A DNA stretch of 29,687 nucleotides from Prevotella sp. UBA4376 (GCA_002391185.1 DGRY01000171.1:1-29687), one strand, 5' to 3'; shown: positions 16,753 to 24,714, numbered from the stretch's first letter. Numbers and translations: made by a program. The notes: generated from the sequence alone by a model not told the origin.

Positions 16753-16813
16753 ACGTTACGCAAACTTTACATAAAGTAACGTTTCATGTATCAAAAACTT
16801 TGTGAAAAGTACC
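16753..16813. promoter_or_regulatory. Candidate HTCS operator: paired ACTTT-N4-AAAGT palindromes
   Basis: Palindrome A is ACTTTACATAAAGT (16764-16777), itself flanked by ACGTTAC (16753-16759) and GTAACGT (16776-16782). Palindrome B is ACTTTGTGAAAAGT (16797-16810). Their centres are 33 bp apart, about three helical turns, and the surrounding 19-mers share 14 bases in direct orientation. They lie about 60 and 93 bp upstream of the predicted operon start point, suitable for an activator with an AraC-type DNA-binding domain. The link to the HTCS is inferred from position. Confidence 0.55.
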
Positions 16814-16873
16814 ATTTGGGGTAAAAAAACGCGTTTTTCGGGCACAAAATTTCAGTATTTCATAAATAATGTG

Positions 16874-16881
16874 TAATTTTG
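16874..16881 (+). promoter_or_regulatory. Possible -7 box of the HTCS gene
   Basis: TAATTTTG matches TAnnTTTG. The -33 position has only TTTC (16850-16853). The start point would lie about 13 nt before the ATG, giving a very short leader. Moderate support only. Confidence 0.45.
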
Positions 16882-16900
16882 AGCCAAAATCAAATCAATC

Positions 16901-19900
16901 ATGATAGTCGCGAAAAATATTTGGCTAACAAACATACTATGCTTTTTGTTCACTTTGAACATTACTGCCCAAACAGGTAAATTATTCAATACAGAAAATC
17001 AACTATCAAGCAGTTTTGCTAATCAGGTGTTCCAAGCACGTAATGGTTTCATCTGGATCGCAACCCGTAATGGAATCAACGTTTACGACGGGTATAACTT
17101 CACGTTGCTAAGACGCGACTTTGAAGATAATCGTGGTCTATCGAACAACTATATCAATTGTATCGACGAAGACCATGAAGGCAACATCTTGTTAGGAACA
17201 AGCAACTCGCTGATAGAATATAACGGCAGAGGTTTTCAGGTTGTTCCCATGTATGACTCAAAGGGAAAAGAAGCGCGCACATACATCAACCACATGACTG
17301 TGTGTGAGAATGGTGATGTGATGATTGCCACATCAGGCTACGGACTTTTGCGTTTAAAAAGAGGCAAGAAACGCGAATGTCGCCCTATTGGTGGTGCATT
17401 GAAGAAATATGAATATATCTATACCATGAAAGAGGATAACCTGCATAGATTGCTGATTATCACCGAAAACAACAAGCTATTGATACTAAATCCAAATGGT
17501 TCACTTGTTACAGAGGTTCCCGGTCTGAAAGATGTCAAAGCACGCGAAGTGGGTGTTGACAGCAAAGGAAACATTTGGTTAGCAACCATAGGACAAGGAC
17601 TTTACCTTATGCCACAGGGCAAAGGAACATTCCAACGCATTGACATTATTGGCAATTTACCAATGTGGAGCATATATATCAGCAAGAACGATAATGTGTA
17701 TATAGGCTGCGATGGAATGGGTATTTTCATGTATAACCCTATTACTCACCAGGTTATAGACAATCCTTTCTTTAGCAATGCTATTGATTTAAGCAAAAGC
17801 AAAGTTAGCTCTATCATAGAAGACAGACAAGGCAACGTGTGGATTAGCATGCTGCAAAAAGGTGTATTCATGCAACCAGGCAACACCTTTTCTTTTGGCT
17901 ACATGGGCTACCGCCTCGGAAATCACAATACAATAGGCAGTAACTGTGTAACAGCTGTTCTATATGCCAAGAATGGTCATGTATGGGTGGGAACTGATAA
18001 AGACGGTGCATACGAGCTTGATGGTAGCTACCGACTGATTCGTCACTACACCAACGTTCCACTTGTTGTGCTCTCTCTATGTGAAGACAAAAAGGGACGC
18101 ATCTGGATAGGTTCTTATCGCAATGGCTGTGGATATGTTGAAGGCAGCAGCTATCACAAGGTAAACATTGGCAACAACCCAGAACTAAGTATCTTTGACA
18201 TGGAATGTGATGCCAATGGTACTATATGGATGGCGTCTATGGGACACGGTTTATTCAAATATGCGCAAGATGGAAGTGTTCATAGTTATACTATGAAGAA
18301 GGGTGCTGATAACAACCAGAAAATCAACAGCCTTCCCAACAATTTCCTATCTAAGCTATCGGTAAGTCATGATGGAAAGACACTATTTGTAGCTACATCA
18401 ATAGGACTTTCTGCTCTCAACATAAAAACAGGCAGTTGGTTATCTACATTCGGCAAAAACTGCATAAATAAAGGTACTTTCTCGCATAGTGTGTATGCCG
18501 ACCGCAAAGGTAAAGTGTGGTTTGGTACCGACGACGGAGTTTATTGCTACGATTTTCACAACGGCATAAATGAAAAGCGTTATACAATAAAGGAAGGAAT
18601 TTGTGACAACAGCATCTGTTCTATAACCGAAGATAGCAAGGGGCGCATCTGGCTTGGAACAGCACATGGTATTTGCTGTTTGAACCCTCGCACAGGCAAA
18701 ACTGAAAACTACTATGCCGAAAGCGGTATTCAAAGCAATGAGTTCAGCGACGGAACAGTAGCAAGCAAAAACAACGGAGCACTTATCATAATGGGCGGCA
18801 CAGGGGGTATAACTTGGTTTGAACCAGCCAAAGTGGCTCAGCAGGAATGGAATGCAAAAGTTGCAATCACCGACTTTGTTGTAGGCTCACGAAGCGTATT
18901 TGCAGGAATGGAATCAGGAATATACGAGATTACCGACAAACGAGTTATCGACAGCGAGACATTCAATCTATCTCATGACGACAACTCGTTCACCATTCAC
19001 CTTTCTACCCTAACCTTCAACAACGTAGAGCAGATAACATACGCATACAGAATAAACGGCGATCAATGGTACACCACCCGTCAGGGAGCTAACGAACTGG
19101 TATTCAATCATCTTGCATCAGGAACATACCATTTCAAGGTCAAAGCAATATGCAATGGTCAGGAATCGCCAATAAAAGAATTCACTGTAACCATTCACCC
19201 TGCATGGTATGCCAGCACATTGGCTAAGATTATTTATATAATTGTCTTCATTGCACTAATTCGTTTCTATTTCATTTACAGAAAGCGTAAGGAAGAAGAC
19301 CGTTTGCTGCTTCAGGAACACATCCATGCCGAGGAACTTAGCGAGTCAAAGCTACGTTCATTCATGAACATCAGCCACGAAATTCGCACTCCAATGACAC
19401 TCATAGTATCGCCTCTGCAACAGCTTATCAAGAACGACCCCGACCCACAGCGACAGGCGATATACACTACTATTCACCGTAATGCAAAACGCATCCTGCA
19501 TCTTATCAACGAGATTATGGATCTTCGTAAGATTGATAAGGGACAGATGGCTATGCACATGAAAGAAACCGATATGGTGAAATACATCAATGAGGTATAT
19601 ACTCTTTTCACACAACAGGCTAAGTCACAGCACATTAACTTGAGTTTTGTTCACGACACAGAGTCGCTGAATGTGTGGATCGATCCTAACAACTTCGATA
19701 AAGTATTGGTGAACATCATCTCTAACGCATTCAAATACACATCTGCAGGCGGAAATATACGTATCACGCTGACACATACTGATTCAGAAGTAAAACTGGT
19801 TTTCTTCGATGATGGAGAATCAATCCCTGAGGACAAGATACAGCATATTTTTGAACGCTTCTATCAGGCGCCAACCGAATCTAACGACCGCAAGATTGGT

Positions 19901-20929
19901 ACTGGTATTGGTCTTGACCTCACTCGCTCACTTGTGGAACTACACTATGGTGACATCTCTGTACATAACAATATAAATGCACCAGGATGTGAATTTGTTG
20001 TTACATTACCTTTAGGTAACAGTCATCTCAAACCTGCTGAAATGGAGGAAGTTGAGGAAAGTACCGATGAACTTACATACAACGAGATGAATGCTCTTGC
20101 TGATAATATAGAACAACAAATAGATATTACTCCAGAGCAACTTTCCGAACAACTTGCGCGTCGTACACGCGAGAAAATCCTCATTGCCGAAGACGACTAT
20201 GAGATTTCACAATATCTTGAACAGGAACTCAGTCATGATTTTGACGTTATTGTATGCGCTAATGGTATGGATGCTTTTGAAACAGCACTACGTGAAGTAC
20301 CATCATTGATAATAAGCGACGTAATGATGCCAGTTATGGATGGTATTTCATTGAGTAGTCGCCTACGTAACAACATCAATACCAACGATGTACCAATTAT
20401 TCTGTTAACAGGTAAAAGTACTGACGAAGATCGCTTGAAAGGACTTGAGACTGGTGCCGATGCATATATTGTTAAGCCTTTCAACATGGAAATACTTCAT
20501 CGTACAATAATAAATCTTATTGCAAAACGCACCATTCTTCGTAATAAGTTCACAGGCAATGAAAGCCAAGACCACAAATTGCAAGGAGTAACGCTCGATG
20601 CTCCAGACAGTAAGCTGATTGATCGCGTGATGGACGTTATCAACGCTAACATCAGCAACACCGACCTGAGTGTTGACATGGTAGCTAACGAGGTAGGAAT
20701 CAGTCGCGTACACTTATATCGTAAGATGAAAGAGCTCACTAACCAAACTCCTCATGGCTTCATCCGTAACATCCGCTTGAAGCAAGCTGCCAAACTACTT
20801 TCACAACCAGGACAGAACATCACAGAAGTAATGTATACATGTGGATTCAGTAATCTTGCATCATTCTCAACCATGTTCAAGGGTTTATACGGCATGTCGC
20901 CACGCGAGTATGCAAGTAAAAAAAGGTAA
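16901..20929 (+). CDS. Hybrid two-component system sensor/regulator (HTCS), probable xylan PUL activator
   Basis: This 1342-residue one-protein signalling system has a signal peptide (about 1-24) and a periplasmic sensor built of repeated two-component propeller motifs (for example FIWIATRNGINVYDG, GNIWLATIGQGLY, GRIWLGTAHGICC), which should form two seven-bladed propellers. A Y_Y_Y domain lies at about 700-768, followed by one transmembrane helix (about 775-795). The histidine kinase domain has phospho-acceptor H826 in NISHEIRTPM and ATPase motifs NIISNAFKY and GTGIGL. The receiver domain has phospho-acceptor D1140 in IISDVMMP, and an AraC-type helix-turn-helix occupies about 1240-1340. All signature residues are present. 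It faces the xylan operon across 238 bp, the standard position for a PUL regulator. The ligand is probably a xylo- or arabinoxylo-oligosaccharide, inferred from the regulated genes. Confidence 0.96.
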   Translation: MIVAKNIWLTNILCFLFTLNITAQTGKLFNTENQLSSSFANQVFQARNGFIWIATRNGINVYDGYNFTLLRRDFEDNRGLSNNYINCIDEDHEGNILLGTSNSLIEYNGRGFQVVPMYDSKGKEARTYINHMTVCENGDVMIATSGYGLLRLKRGKKRECRPIGGALKKYEYIYTMKEDNLHRLLIITENNKLLILNPNGSLVTEVPGLKDVKAREVGVDSKGNIWLATIGQGLYLMPQGKGTFQRIDIIGNLPMWSIYISKNDNVYIGCDGMGIFMYNPITHQVIDNPFFSNAIDLSKSKVSSIIEDRQGNVWISMLQKGVFMQPGNTFSFGYMGYRLGNHNTIGSNCVTAVLYAKNGHVWVGTDKDGAYELDGSYRLIRHYTNVPLVVLSLCEDKKGRIWIGSYRNGCGYVEGSSYHKVNIGNNPELSIFDMECDANGTIWMASMGHGLFKYAQDGSVHSYTMKKGADNNQKINSLPNNFLSKLSVSHDGKTLFVATSIGLSALNIKTGSWLSTFGKNCINKGTFSHSVYADRKGKVWFGTDDGVYCYDFHNGINEKRYTIKEGICDNSICSITEDSKGRIWLGTAHGICCLNPRTGKTENYYAESGIQSNEFSDGTVASKNNGALIIMGGTGGITWFEPAKVAQQEWNAKVAITDFVVGSRSVFAGMESGIYEITDKRVIDSETFNLSHDDNSFTIHLSTLTFNNVEQITYAYRINGDQWYTTRQGANELVFNHLASGTYHFKVKAICNGQESPIKEFTVTIHPAWYASTLAKIIYIIVFIALIRFYFIYRKRKEEDRLLLQEHIHAEELSESKLRSFMNISHEIRTPMTLIVSPLQQLIKNDPDPQRQAIYTTIHRNAKRILHLINEIMDLRKIDKGQMAMHMKETDMVKYINEVYTLFTQQAKSQHINLSFVHDTESLNVWIDPNNFDKVLVNIISNAFKYTSAGGNIRITLTHTDSEVKLVFFDDGESIPEDKIQHIFERFYQAPTESNDRKIGTGIGLDLTRSLVELHYGDISVHNNINAPGCEFVVTLPLGNSHLKPAEMEEVEESTDELTYNEMNALADNIEQQIDITPEQLSEQLARRTREKILIAEDDYEISQYLEQELSHDFDVIVCANGMDAFETALREVPSLIISDVMMPVMDGISLSSRLRNNINTNDVPIILLTGKSTDEDRLKGLETGADAYIVKPFNMEILHRTIINLIAKRTILRNKFTGNESQDHKLQGVTLDAPDSKLIDRVMDVINANISNTDLSVDMVANEVGISRVHLYRKMKELTNQTPHGFIRNIRLKQAAKLLSQPGQNITEVMYTCGFSNLASFSTMFKGLYGMSPREYASKKR

Positions 20930-20932
20930 CTT

Positions 20933-20948
20933 GCGAAGCATGCTTCGC
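20933..20948. repeat. Perfect 16-bp palindrome after the HTCS gene
   Basis: GCGAAGCATGCTTCGC begins four bases after the HTCS stop codon. A 15/16 match (GCGAAGCGTGCTTCGC) lies at 25104-25119. It may form the stem of a terminator, but no T-run follows directly. Confidence 0.5.
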
Positions 20949-20998
20949 CCACCTGGAGGCTAAATTTTTCTGAAATAACGACTTTTGTGGTTAAAATT

Positions 20999-21032
20999 CT
21001 CTAAAGCACTTGAACATTAGAATGCTTTTGAG
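20999..21032. repeat. Inverted repeat upstream of the OmpA-like gene promoter
   Basis: CTCTAAAGCA (20999-21008) and TGCTTTTGAG (21023-21032) pair at 9 of 10 positions around a 14-nt centre, just upstream of the -7 box at 21044. It could be an operator or chance. Confidence 0.3.
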
Positions 21033-21043
21033 GTCTCAATTTA

Positions 21044-21051
21044 TATATTTG
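21044..21051 (+). promoter_or_regulatory. -7 box of the OmpA-family lipoprotein gene
   Basis: TATATTTG followed by C matches the Bacteroidetes -7 consensus. A TTTG occurs at 21027-21030, but only 13 bp away rather than the usual 19-21. The predicted start is about 30 nt before the ATG. Confidence 0.55.
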
Positions 21052-21085
21052 CAGACCAAGAAAACAGAGTATTAACTAATATTTT

Positions 21086-21940
21086 ATGAATATGAAAAAG
21101 AATATTATCATGCTCACACTCCTTGCAGGCACTTTATTTGTTACAAGTTGCGCAAGCAAGAAAGATCTGGAAAACTGCCAGAACGAAAACCGTGAGCTTA
21201 CAACAAACTATCAGGACGCAAAGGAACAGCTTGCAGCAAGCAAGGCACGTGTAGCTTCTCTTGAGGAGCAGCTTGCTCAGCAGAAGAAAGACTATGCAGC
21301 CCTGCAGAAATCACTCGACAAGAGCCTTTCAAACACAAGCGACAACAATATCAACATATCTAAGCTTGTTGACCAGATAAACGAGTCAAACCAGTATATC
21401 CGTCACCTTGTTGAAGTAAAGAGCAAGAGCGATTCTCTTAATATGGTACTCACCAACAACCTAACTCGCAGCCTTAGTAAGGAAGAGATGAAGGAAGTAG
21501 ATGTACAGGTTCTCAAGGGTGTTGTATATATTTCTTTAGCTGACAACATGCTATACAAGAGCGGTTCTTATGAAATTAATGACCGTGCAGCAGAGACACT
21601 GAGCAAGATTGCAAAGATTATCACCGACTACAAGGATTACGATGTGCTTATCGAGGGTAACACTGACAACGTGCCTGTAAACACTCAAGCTGCTTCTATG
21701 AAGAATATCCGTAACAACTGGGATCTCTCTGCTTTGCGCGCTTCCTCAGTTGTGCAGTATCTCATCAACCACTTCGGCGTAGCTCCTAAACGTCTCACAG
21801 CAGGTGGCCGTGGAGAATTCAATCCTATCGCAAGCAACGATACAGAGGTGGGTAAGCAGCGCAACCGCCGCACACAAATTATCATTACTCCAAAACTCGA
21901 CCAGTTTATGGATTTGATCGACAAAGCACCAGAGGAGTAA
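21086..21940 (+). CDS. OmpA-family peptidoglycan-binding lipoprotein with coiled coil
   Basis: This 284-residue envelope lipoprotein has a lipobox ending at C22 (LFVTSC). A long alpha-helical coiled coil follows at about 26-125, rich in E, Q, A and K (for example VASLEEQLAQQKKDYAALQ). Residues about 138-270 form a C-terminal OmpA domain with the peptidoglycan-binding motifs EGNTDNVPV, NWDLSALRA and NRRTQIIITP. It probably tethers the outer membrane to the cell wall, with the coiled coil spanning the periplasm. Two start codons are possible, at 21086 and 21092; the second gives MKKNIIM, a more typical lipoprotein start. It is a single-gene unit with its own -7 box and strong terminator. The start choice does not affect function. 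Confidence 0.9.
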   Translation: MNMKKNIIMLTLLAGTLFVTSCASKKDLENCQNENRELTTNYQDAKEQLAASKARVASLEEQLAQQKKDYAALQKSLDKSLSNTSDNNINISKLVDQINESNQYIRHLVEVKSKSDSLNMVLTNNLTRSLSKEEMKEVDVQVLKGVVYISLADNMLYKSGSYEINDRAAETLSKIAKIITDYKDYDVLIEGNTDNVPVNTQAASMKNIRNNWDLSALRASSVVQYLINHFGVAPKRLTAGGRGEFNPIASNDTEVGKQRNRRTQIIITPKLDQFMDLIDKAPEE

Positions 21941-21971
21941 AAAAATAACGAACAATTAGAATTATTAGAAT

Positions 21972-22012
21972 AATCAGAGTATTCGGATAATCGGAATACT
22001 CTGATTTTTTTT
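21972..22012 (+). terminator. Strong intrinsic terminator of the OmpA-like gene
   Basis: AATCAGAGTATTC (21972-21984) pairs perfectly with GAATACTCTGATT (21994-22006), a 13-bp stem with a 9-nt loop, followed by an eight-T run ending at 22012. It lies about 30 bp after the stop codon. Confidence 0.9.
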
Positions 22013-22105
22013 AGCACAATGGTAGCAATATTATCATACTGTTACATTTATGCTTTAAAAGATTACAATCAACACATTTTATTAGGTGAAACAAATTCTT
22101 TTTAT

Positions 22106-22113
22106 TACCTTTG
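22106..22113 (+). promoter_or_regulatory. icd: -7 box of the isocitrate dehydrogenase gene
   Basis: TACCTTTG followed by C is an excellent match to the Bacteroidetes -7 consensus. No clear TTTG occurs at -33. The predicted start, about 22120, leaves a leader of about 65 nt that contains the hairpin at 22147-22164. Confidence 0.65.
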
Positions 22114-22146
22114 CGAACAGAATAACCAAAATGTGTAACTAAACAC

Positions 22147-22164
22147 CATCTCCCAAGGGAGAGG
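22147..22164. repeat. Degenerate REP-like hairpin in the icd leader
   Basis: CATCTCCC-AA-GGGAGAGG forms an 8-bp hairpin with one mismatch, then TTTGTAGAGG. It resembles the palindromic core of the elements at 175-204 and 23388-23418. It is in the 5' untranslated region, 20 nt before the start codon, so it could affect translation. Confidence 0.4.
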
Positions 22165-22184
22165 TTTGTAGAGGCTTTTTTATT

Positions 22185-23381
22185 ATGGAAAAGATTAAGA
22201 TGACTACCCCACTGGTAGAAATGGATGGAGATGAAATGACAAGAATTCTGTGGAAGATGATCAAAGATGAGCTTATCCTGCCCTTTGTTGATTTGAAAAC
22301 AGAATACTATGACCTCGGTCTTCCAAACCGCGACAAGACAAACGATCAGGTAACCATCGATTCTGCCAACGCAGCACGCAAATATGGTGTAGCTGTAAAA
22401 TGTGCCACTATCACTCCTAACGCACAGCGTATGGACGAATATAAACTACACAAAATGTGGAAAAGTCCGAACGGCACTATCCGTAGCATCATGGACGGAA
22501 CCGTGTTCCGCGCCCCCATCACTATTCCAAGCATTCACCCTGTAGTGAAAAACTGGGAAAAACCTATAACTATTGCCCGTCATGCCTACGGCGATGTTTA
22601 TAAGAGCGTAGAAATACGTGCCGATGAGCCTGGCACAGCCAAACTTGTGTTCCAAGGAGAAAGCGGAAAGATGCAAGAAGTGGAGATACACAACTTCCAA
22701 GGCTCAGGAGTAATCCAGGGCATGCACAACACCGACAAGAGCATACGAAGCTTTGCACACAGTTGTTTCAAGTTTGCCCTCGATACCAAGCAAGACCTAT
22801 GGTTTGCCACTAAAGACACAATCTCAAAAACATACGATGCACAATTCCGTAAGATATTTGAGGAAGTTTATGAAAGCGACTATAAGAGCCTATTCGAACA
22901 GGCTGGCATAGAATATTTCTACACACTTATCGATGATGCTGTAGCACGCGTAATCCGTTCAAAGGGCGGTTTCATCTGGGCATGCAAAAATTACGACGGC
23001 GATGTGATGAGCGATATGCTCTCAACAGCTTTCGGTTCACTTGCCATGATGACTTCTGTACTTGTTAGTCCTGACGGCAACTATGAATACGAAGCAGCTC
23101 ACGGCACTGTTACACGTCACTATTATCGTTATTTGAAAGGTGAAGAAACATCAACCAACCCTATGGCAACAATCTTTGCATGGAGTGGAGCTTTGCGTAA
23201 ACGTGGAGAACTTGACAGCAACAAACCTTTACAGGATTTTGCCGATCGTCTTGAAGCTGCTTGCTTTGCTACCCTCAACGCAGGAATAGCAACCAAAGAC
23301 CTCATACCACTCATGGAAGGCATAGAAACCAAACAGGTGAACTCTCTCGAATTCATCAAAGAAATAAGAACACGAATCTAA
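22185..23381 (+). CDS. icd: NADP-dependent isocitrate dehydrogenase, eukaryotic (homodimeric) type
   Basis: This 398-residue enzyme oxidatively decarboxylates isocitrate to 2-oxoglutarate and makes NADPH. It is not the E. coli-type enzyme: motifs closely match mammalian IDH1/IDH2, including MWKSPNGTIR, GTVFR (the substrate-binding arginine equivalent to human R132), RHAYGD, GGFIWACKNYDGDV (metal-binding aspartates), EAAHGTVTRHY and ETSTNP. Length matches the eukaryotic enzyme (about 410) closely. In an anaerobic Bacteroidetes it probably supplies 2-oxoglutarate for glutamate synthesis and some NADPH. Mitochondrial-like Krebs-cycle enzymes are known in Bacteroides fragilis. It forms a single-gene unit with its own -7 box and a strong terminator; neighbouring genes are unrelated. 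Confidence 0.96.
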   Translation: MEKIKMTTPLVEMDGDEMTRILWKMIKDELILPFVDLKTEYYDLGLPNRDKTNDQVTIDSANAARKYGVAVKCATITPNAQRMDEYKLHKMWKSPNGTIRSIMDGTVFRAPITIPSIHPVVKNWEKPITIARHAYGDVYKSVEIRADEPGTAKLVFQGESGKMQEVEIHNFQGSGVIQGMHNTDKSIRSFAHSCFKFALDTKQDLWFATKDTISKTYDAQFRKIFEEVYESDYKSLFEQAGIEYFYTLIDDAVARVIRSKGGFIWACKNYDGDVMSDMLSTAFGSLAMMTSVLVSPDGNYEYEAAHGTVTRHYYRYLKGEETSTNPMATIFAWSGALRKRGELDSNKPLQDFADRLEAACFATLNAGIATKDLIPLMEGIETKQVNSLEFIKEIRTRI

Positions 23382-23387
23382 AATCCC

Positions 23388-23418
23388 CCCTCTCCCTTCG
23401 GAGAGGGACGGGGTGAGG
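23388..23418. repeat. REP-like palindromic element, copy 2
   Basis: CCCTCTCCC and GGAGAGGG form a hairpin around TTC, followed by ACGGGGTGAGG. It matches the element at 175-204 over nearly its full length. It begins seven bases after the icd stop codon and precedes the terminator hairpin. Confidence 0.65.
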
Positions 23419-23424
23419 TTATAA

Positions 23425-23456
23425 AAACGGGGTGAACTTCCCAGTTCACCCCGTTT
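23425..23456. terminator. Strong terminator hairpin after icd
   Basis: AAACGGGGTGAAC (23425-23437) pairs perfectly with GTTCACCCCGTTT (23444-23456), a 13-bp stem with a 6-nt loop. The stem carries its own A/T tails and could act in both directions. The T-run is short (TTT), but the stem is very stable. Confidence 0.85.
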
Positions 23457-23688
23457 ACATACCATGTCTAAACTTATAAGACATTATTTTAAACTTTAAT
23501 GCGAAAAATTAACCGAAAAACCTACCTTTTATCAAATAACCACTTTTTATTTGTTATGACATTGCAAAGATATATCGAATTATATTTACTCACAATACCT
23601 TTTATCGTCTAAAATTATCAAAATTGTGACTAATAATATCGTTTTTGTTGTTTCAGGCATTTTTTTTCATTATATCTATAAAAAGCAC

Positions 23689-23696
23689 TACCTTTG
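23689..23696 (+). promoter_or_regulatory. -7 box of the small beta-barrel gene
   Basis: TACCTTTG followed by C matches the Bacteroidetes -7 consensus. A T-rich -33 region with TTTC (23665-23668) lies 20 bp upstream. The predicted start is about 25 nt before the ATG. Confidence 0.65.
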
Positions 23697-23727
23697 CAGT
23701 AGGATTTACTAAAAAGAAAATAACATA

Positions 23728-24306
23728 ATGAAAAGAAACATTTTAATGATTATGCTGATGGTAATAGGTGTTTTTACCACATCAGCAAAGGAACTTAATG
23801 AAGCGGATTTTGAACCTACTCACAACGTAATTAAAGTAAACTATGGCCCAGGCTTAGTTTATTCTGAAATACACGAATTAAATACTGTATATAAAACATC
23901 ATCATCTTACGACCTCTCAGTTGACTATTGTCACACTTTCAATAAAGGTTTTGGATTTGGAGTTAATGTAATACAATCACATCTCAATGCTATTGGGTGC
24001 AATGACTTTTACGCAGGCGCAAGCGTATATTATGCTTATCAAACCAAGAACAGTTGGTATTTTGATGCGTCTCTGGGCTTAGGTTATGCAGGCAACGACT
24101 ACACAAGCCCTGAAGGTGGCATTGGTGTATTCGAGCAGATTGGTGCTCACTACAAGATAGCTCGTCACTTTGGTGTAGGCGCTGAATTACGCTCACTCAG
24201 TTGTAGCTATAGCACACAAATAGAACGTCCAGGACATTATTCTTTCGAAGGTTCCTTTGGTACTAACCGCATTGCACTAACCATAGGTTTGCAATACTAT
24301 TTTTAA
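23728..24306 (+). CDS. Small outer-membrane beta-barrel protein of unknown function
   Basis: This 192-residue protein has a signal peptide (about 1-20, ending TSAKE) and no lipobox. The rest alternates polar and hydrophobic residues in beta-hairpin fashion with many Y, F and G (VNYGPGLVYSEI, FDASLGLGYAGN, IGAHYKIARHFGVGAELR) and ends LTIGLQYYF. The terminal aromatic residue and length suggest an 8-stranded outer-membrane barrel of the OmpX/OmpW/PagP size class. I do not recognise a specific family. It is a lone gene with its own -7 box, ending at the edge of the repeat-rich gap. Role unknown; envelope structure or adhesion are possibilities only. Confidence 0.7.
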   Translation: MKRNILMIMLMVIGVFTTSAKELNEADFEPTHNVIKVNYGPGLVYSEIHELNTVYKTSSSYDLSVDYCHTFNKGFGFGVNVIQSHLNAIGCNDFYAGASVYYAYQTKNSWYFDASLGLGYAGNDYTSPEGGIGVFEQIGAHYKIARHFGVGAELRSLSCSYSTQIERPGHYSFEGSFGTNRIALTIGLQYYF

Positions 24307-24312
24307 TAATTC

Positions 24313-24659
24313 AAGTTTCGCTTTAAAAAAAATCAAGAATTACAGGAATTTGAGAATTAAGCTTACGCCTTTGCGCATTATAAAACAAAAATTCTCTAAT
24401 TCTTGATAAAACTATCATAGATTAATGAATCAAACTGGAATAGTCAGATGAATGCTTAAAGTTTCGCTTTTAAAAAAAATCAAGAATTACAGGAATTTGA
24501 GAATTAAGCTTACGCCTTTGCGCATTATAAAACAAAAATTCTCTAATTCTCTAATTCTTGATAAAACTATCATAGATTAATGAATCAAACTGGAATAGTC
24601 AGATGAATGCTTAAAGTTTCGCCTTAAAAAAAATCAAGAATTACAGGAATTAGAGAATA
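24313..24659. repeat. Tandem foldback repeat, 2.3 copies of a 146-155 bp unit
   Basis: Units begin at 24313, 24459 and 24614 with AAGTTTCGC. Unit 1 is 146 bp and unit 2 is 155 bp; they differ by one T and an 8-base duplication (TCTAATTC) and are otherwise almost identical. Unit 3 stops after about 46 bp. Each full unit holds an inverted repeat: in unit 1, ATCAAGAATTA (24332-24342) with TAATTCTTGAT (24397-24407), extended by GAGAATT with AATTCTC. The 8-base insertion in unit 2 lies opposite a 9-base bulge of unit 1, giving a longer stem. Confidence 0.9.
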
Positions 24660-24714
24660 ATGAAGAGTTCCTCTGACCAACGGAAAGAAATGATCGGCTA
24701 CGCCGACATAATAC

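Larger units (their letters stand above)
16663..16900. promoter_or_regulatory. Divergent control region between the xylan operon and its HTCS regulator
   Basis: This 238-bp spacer drives GH51 and the PUL operon leftwards and the HTCS gene rightwards. From left to right it holds the operon -7 box (16716-16723), two ACTTT-N4-AAAGT palindromes (16764-16777 and 16797-16810), an AAAAACGCGTTTTT palindrome (16825-16838), and a weaker -7 box for the HTCS (16874-16881). No coding sequence is apparent. Confidence 0.7.
23382..23727. other. Non-coding gap between icd and the beta-barrel gene
   Basis: The 346 bp hold the REP-like element (23388-23418), the icd terminator (23425-23456), an AT-rich stretch of about 200 bp with no recognisable structure, and the next gene's -7 box (23689-23696). 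No coding ORF or RNA gene was recognised. Confidence 0.7.
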
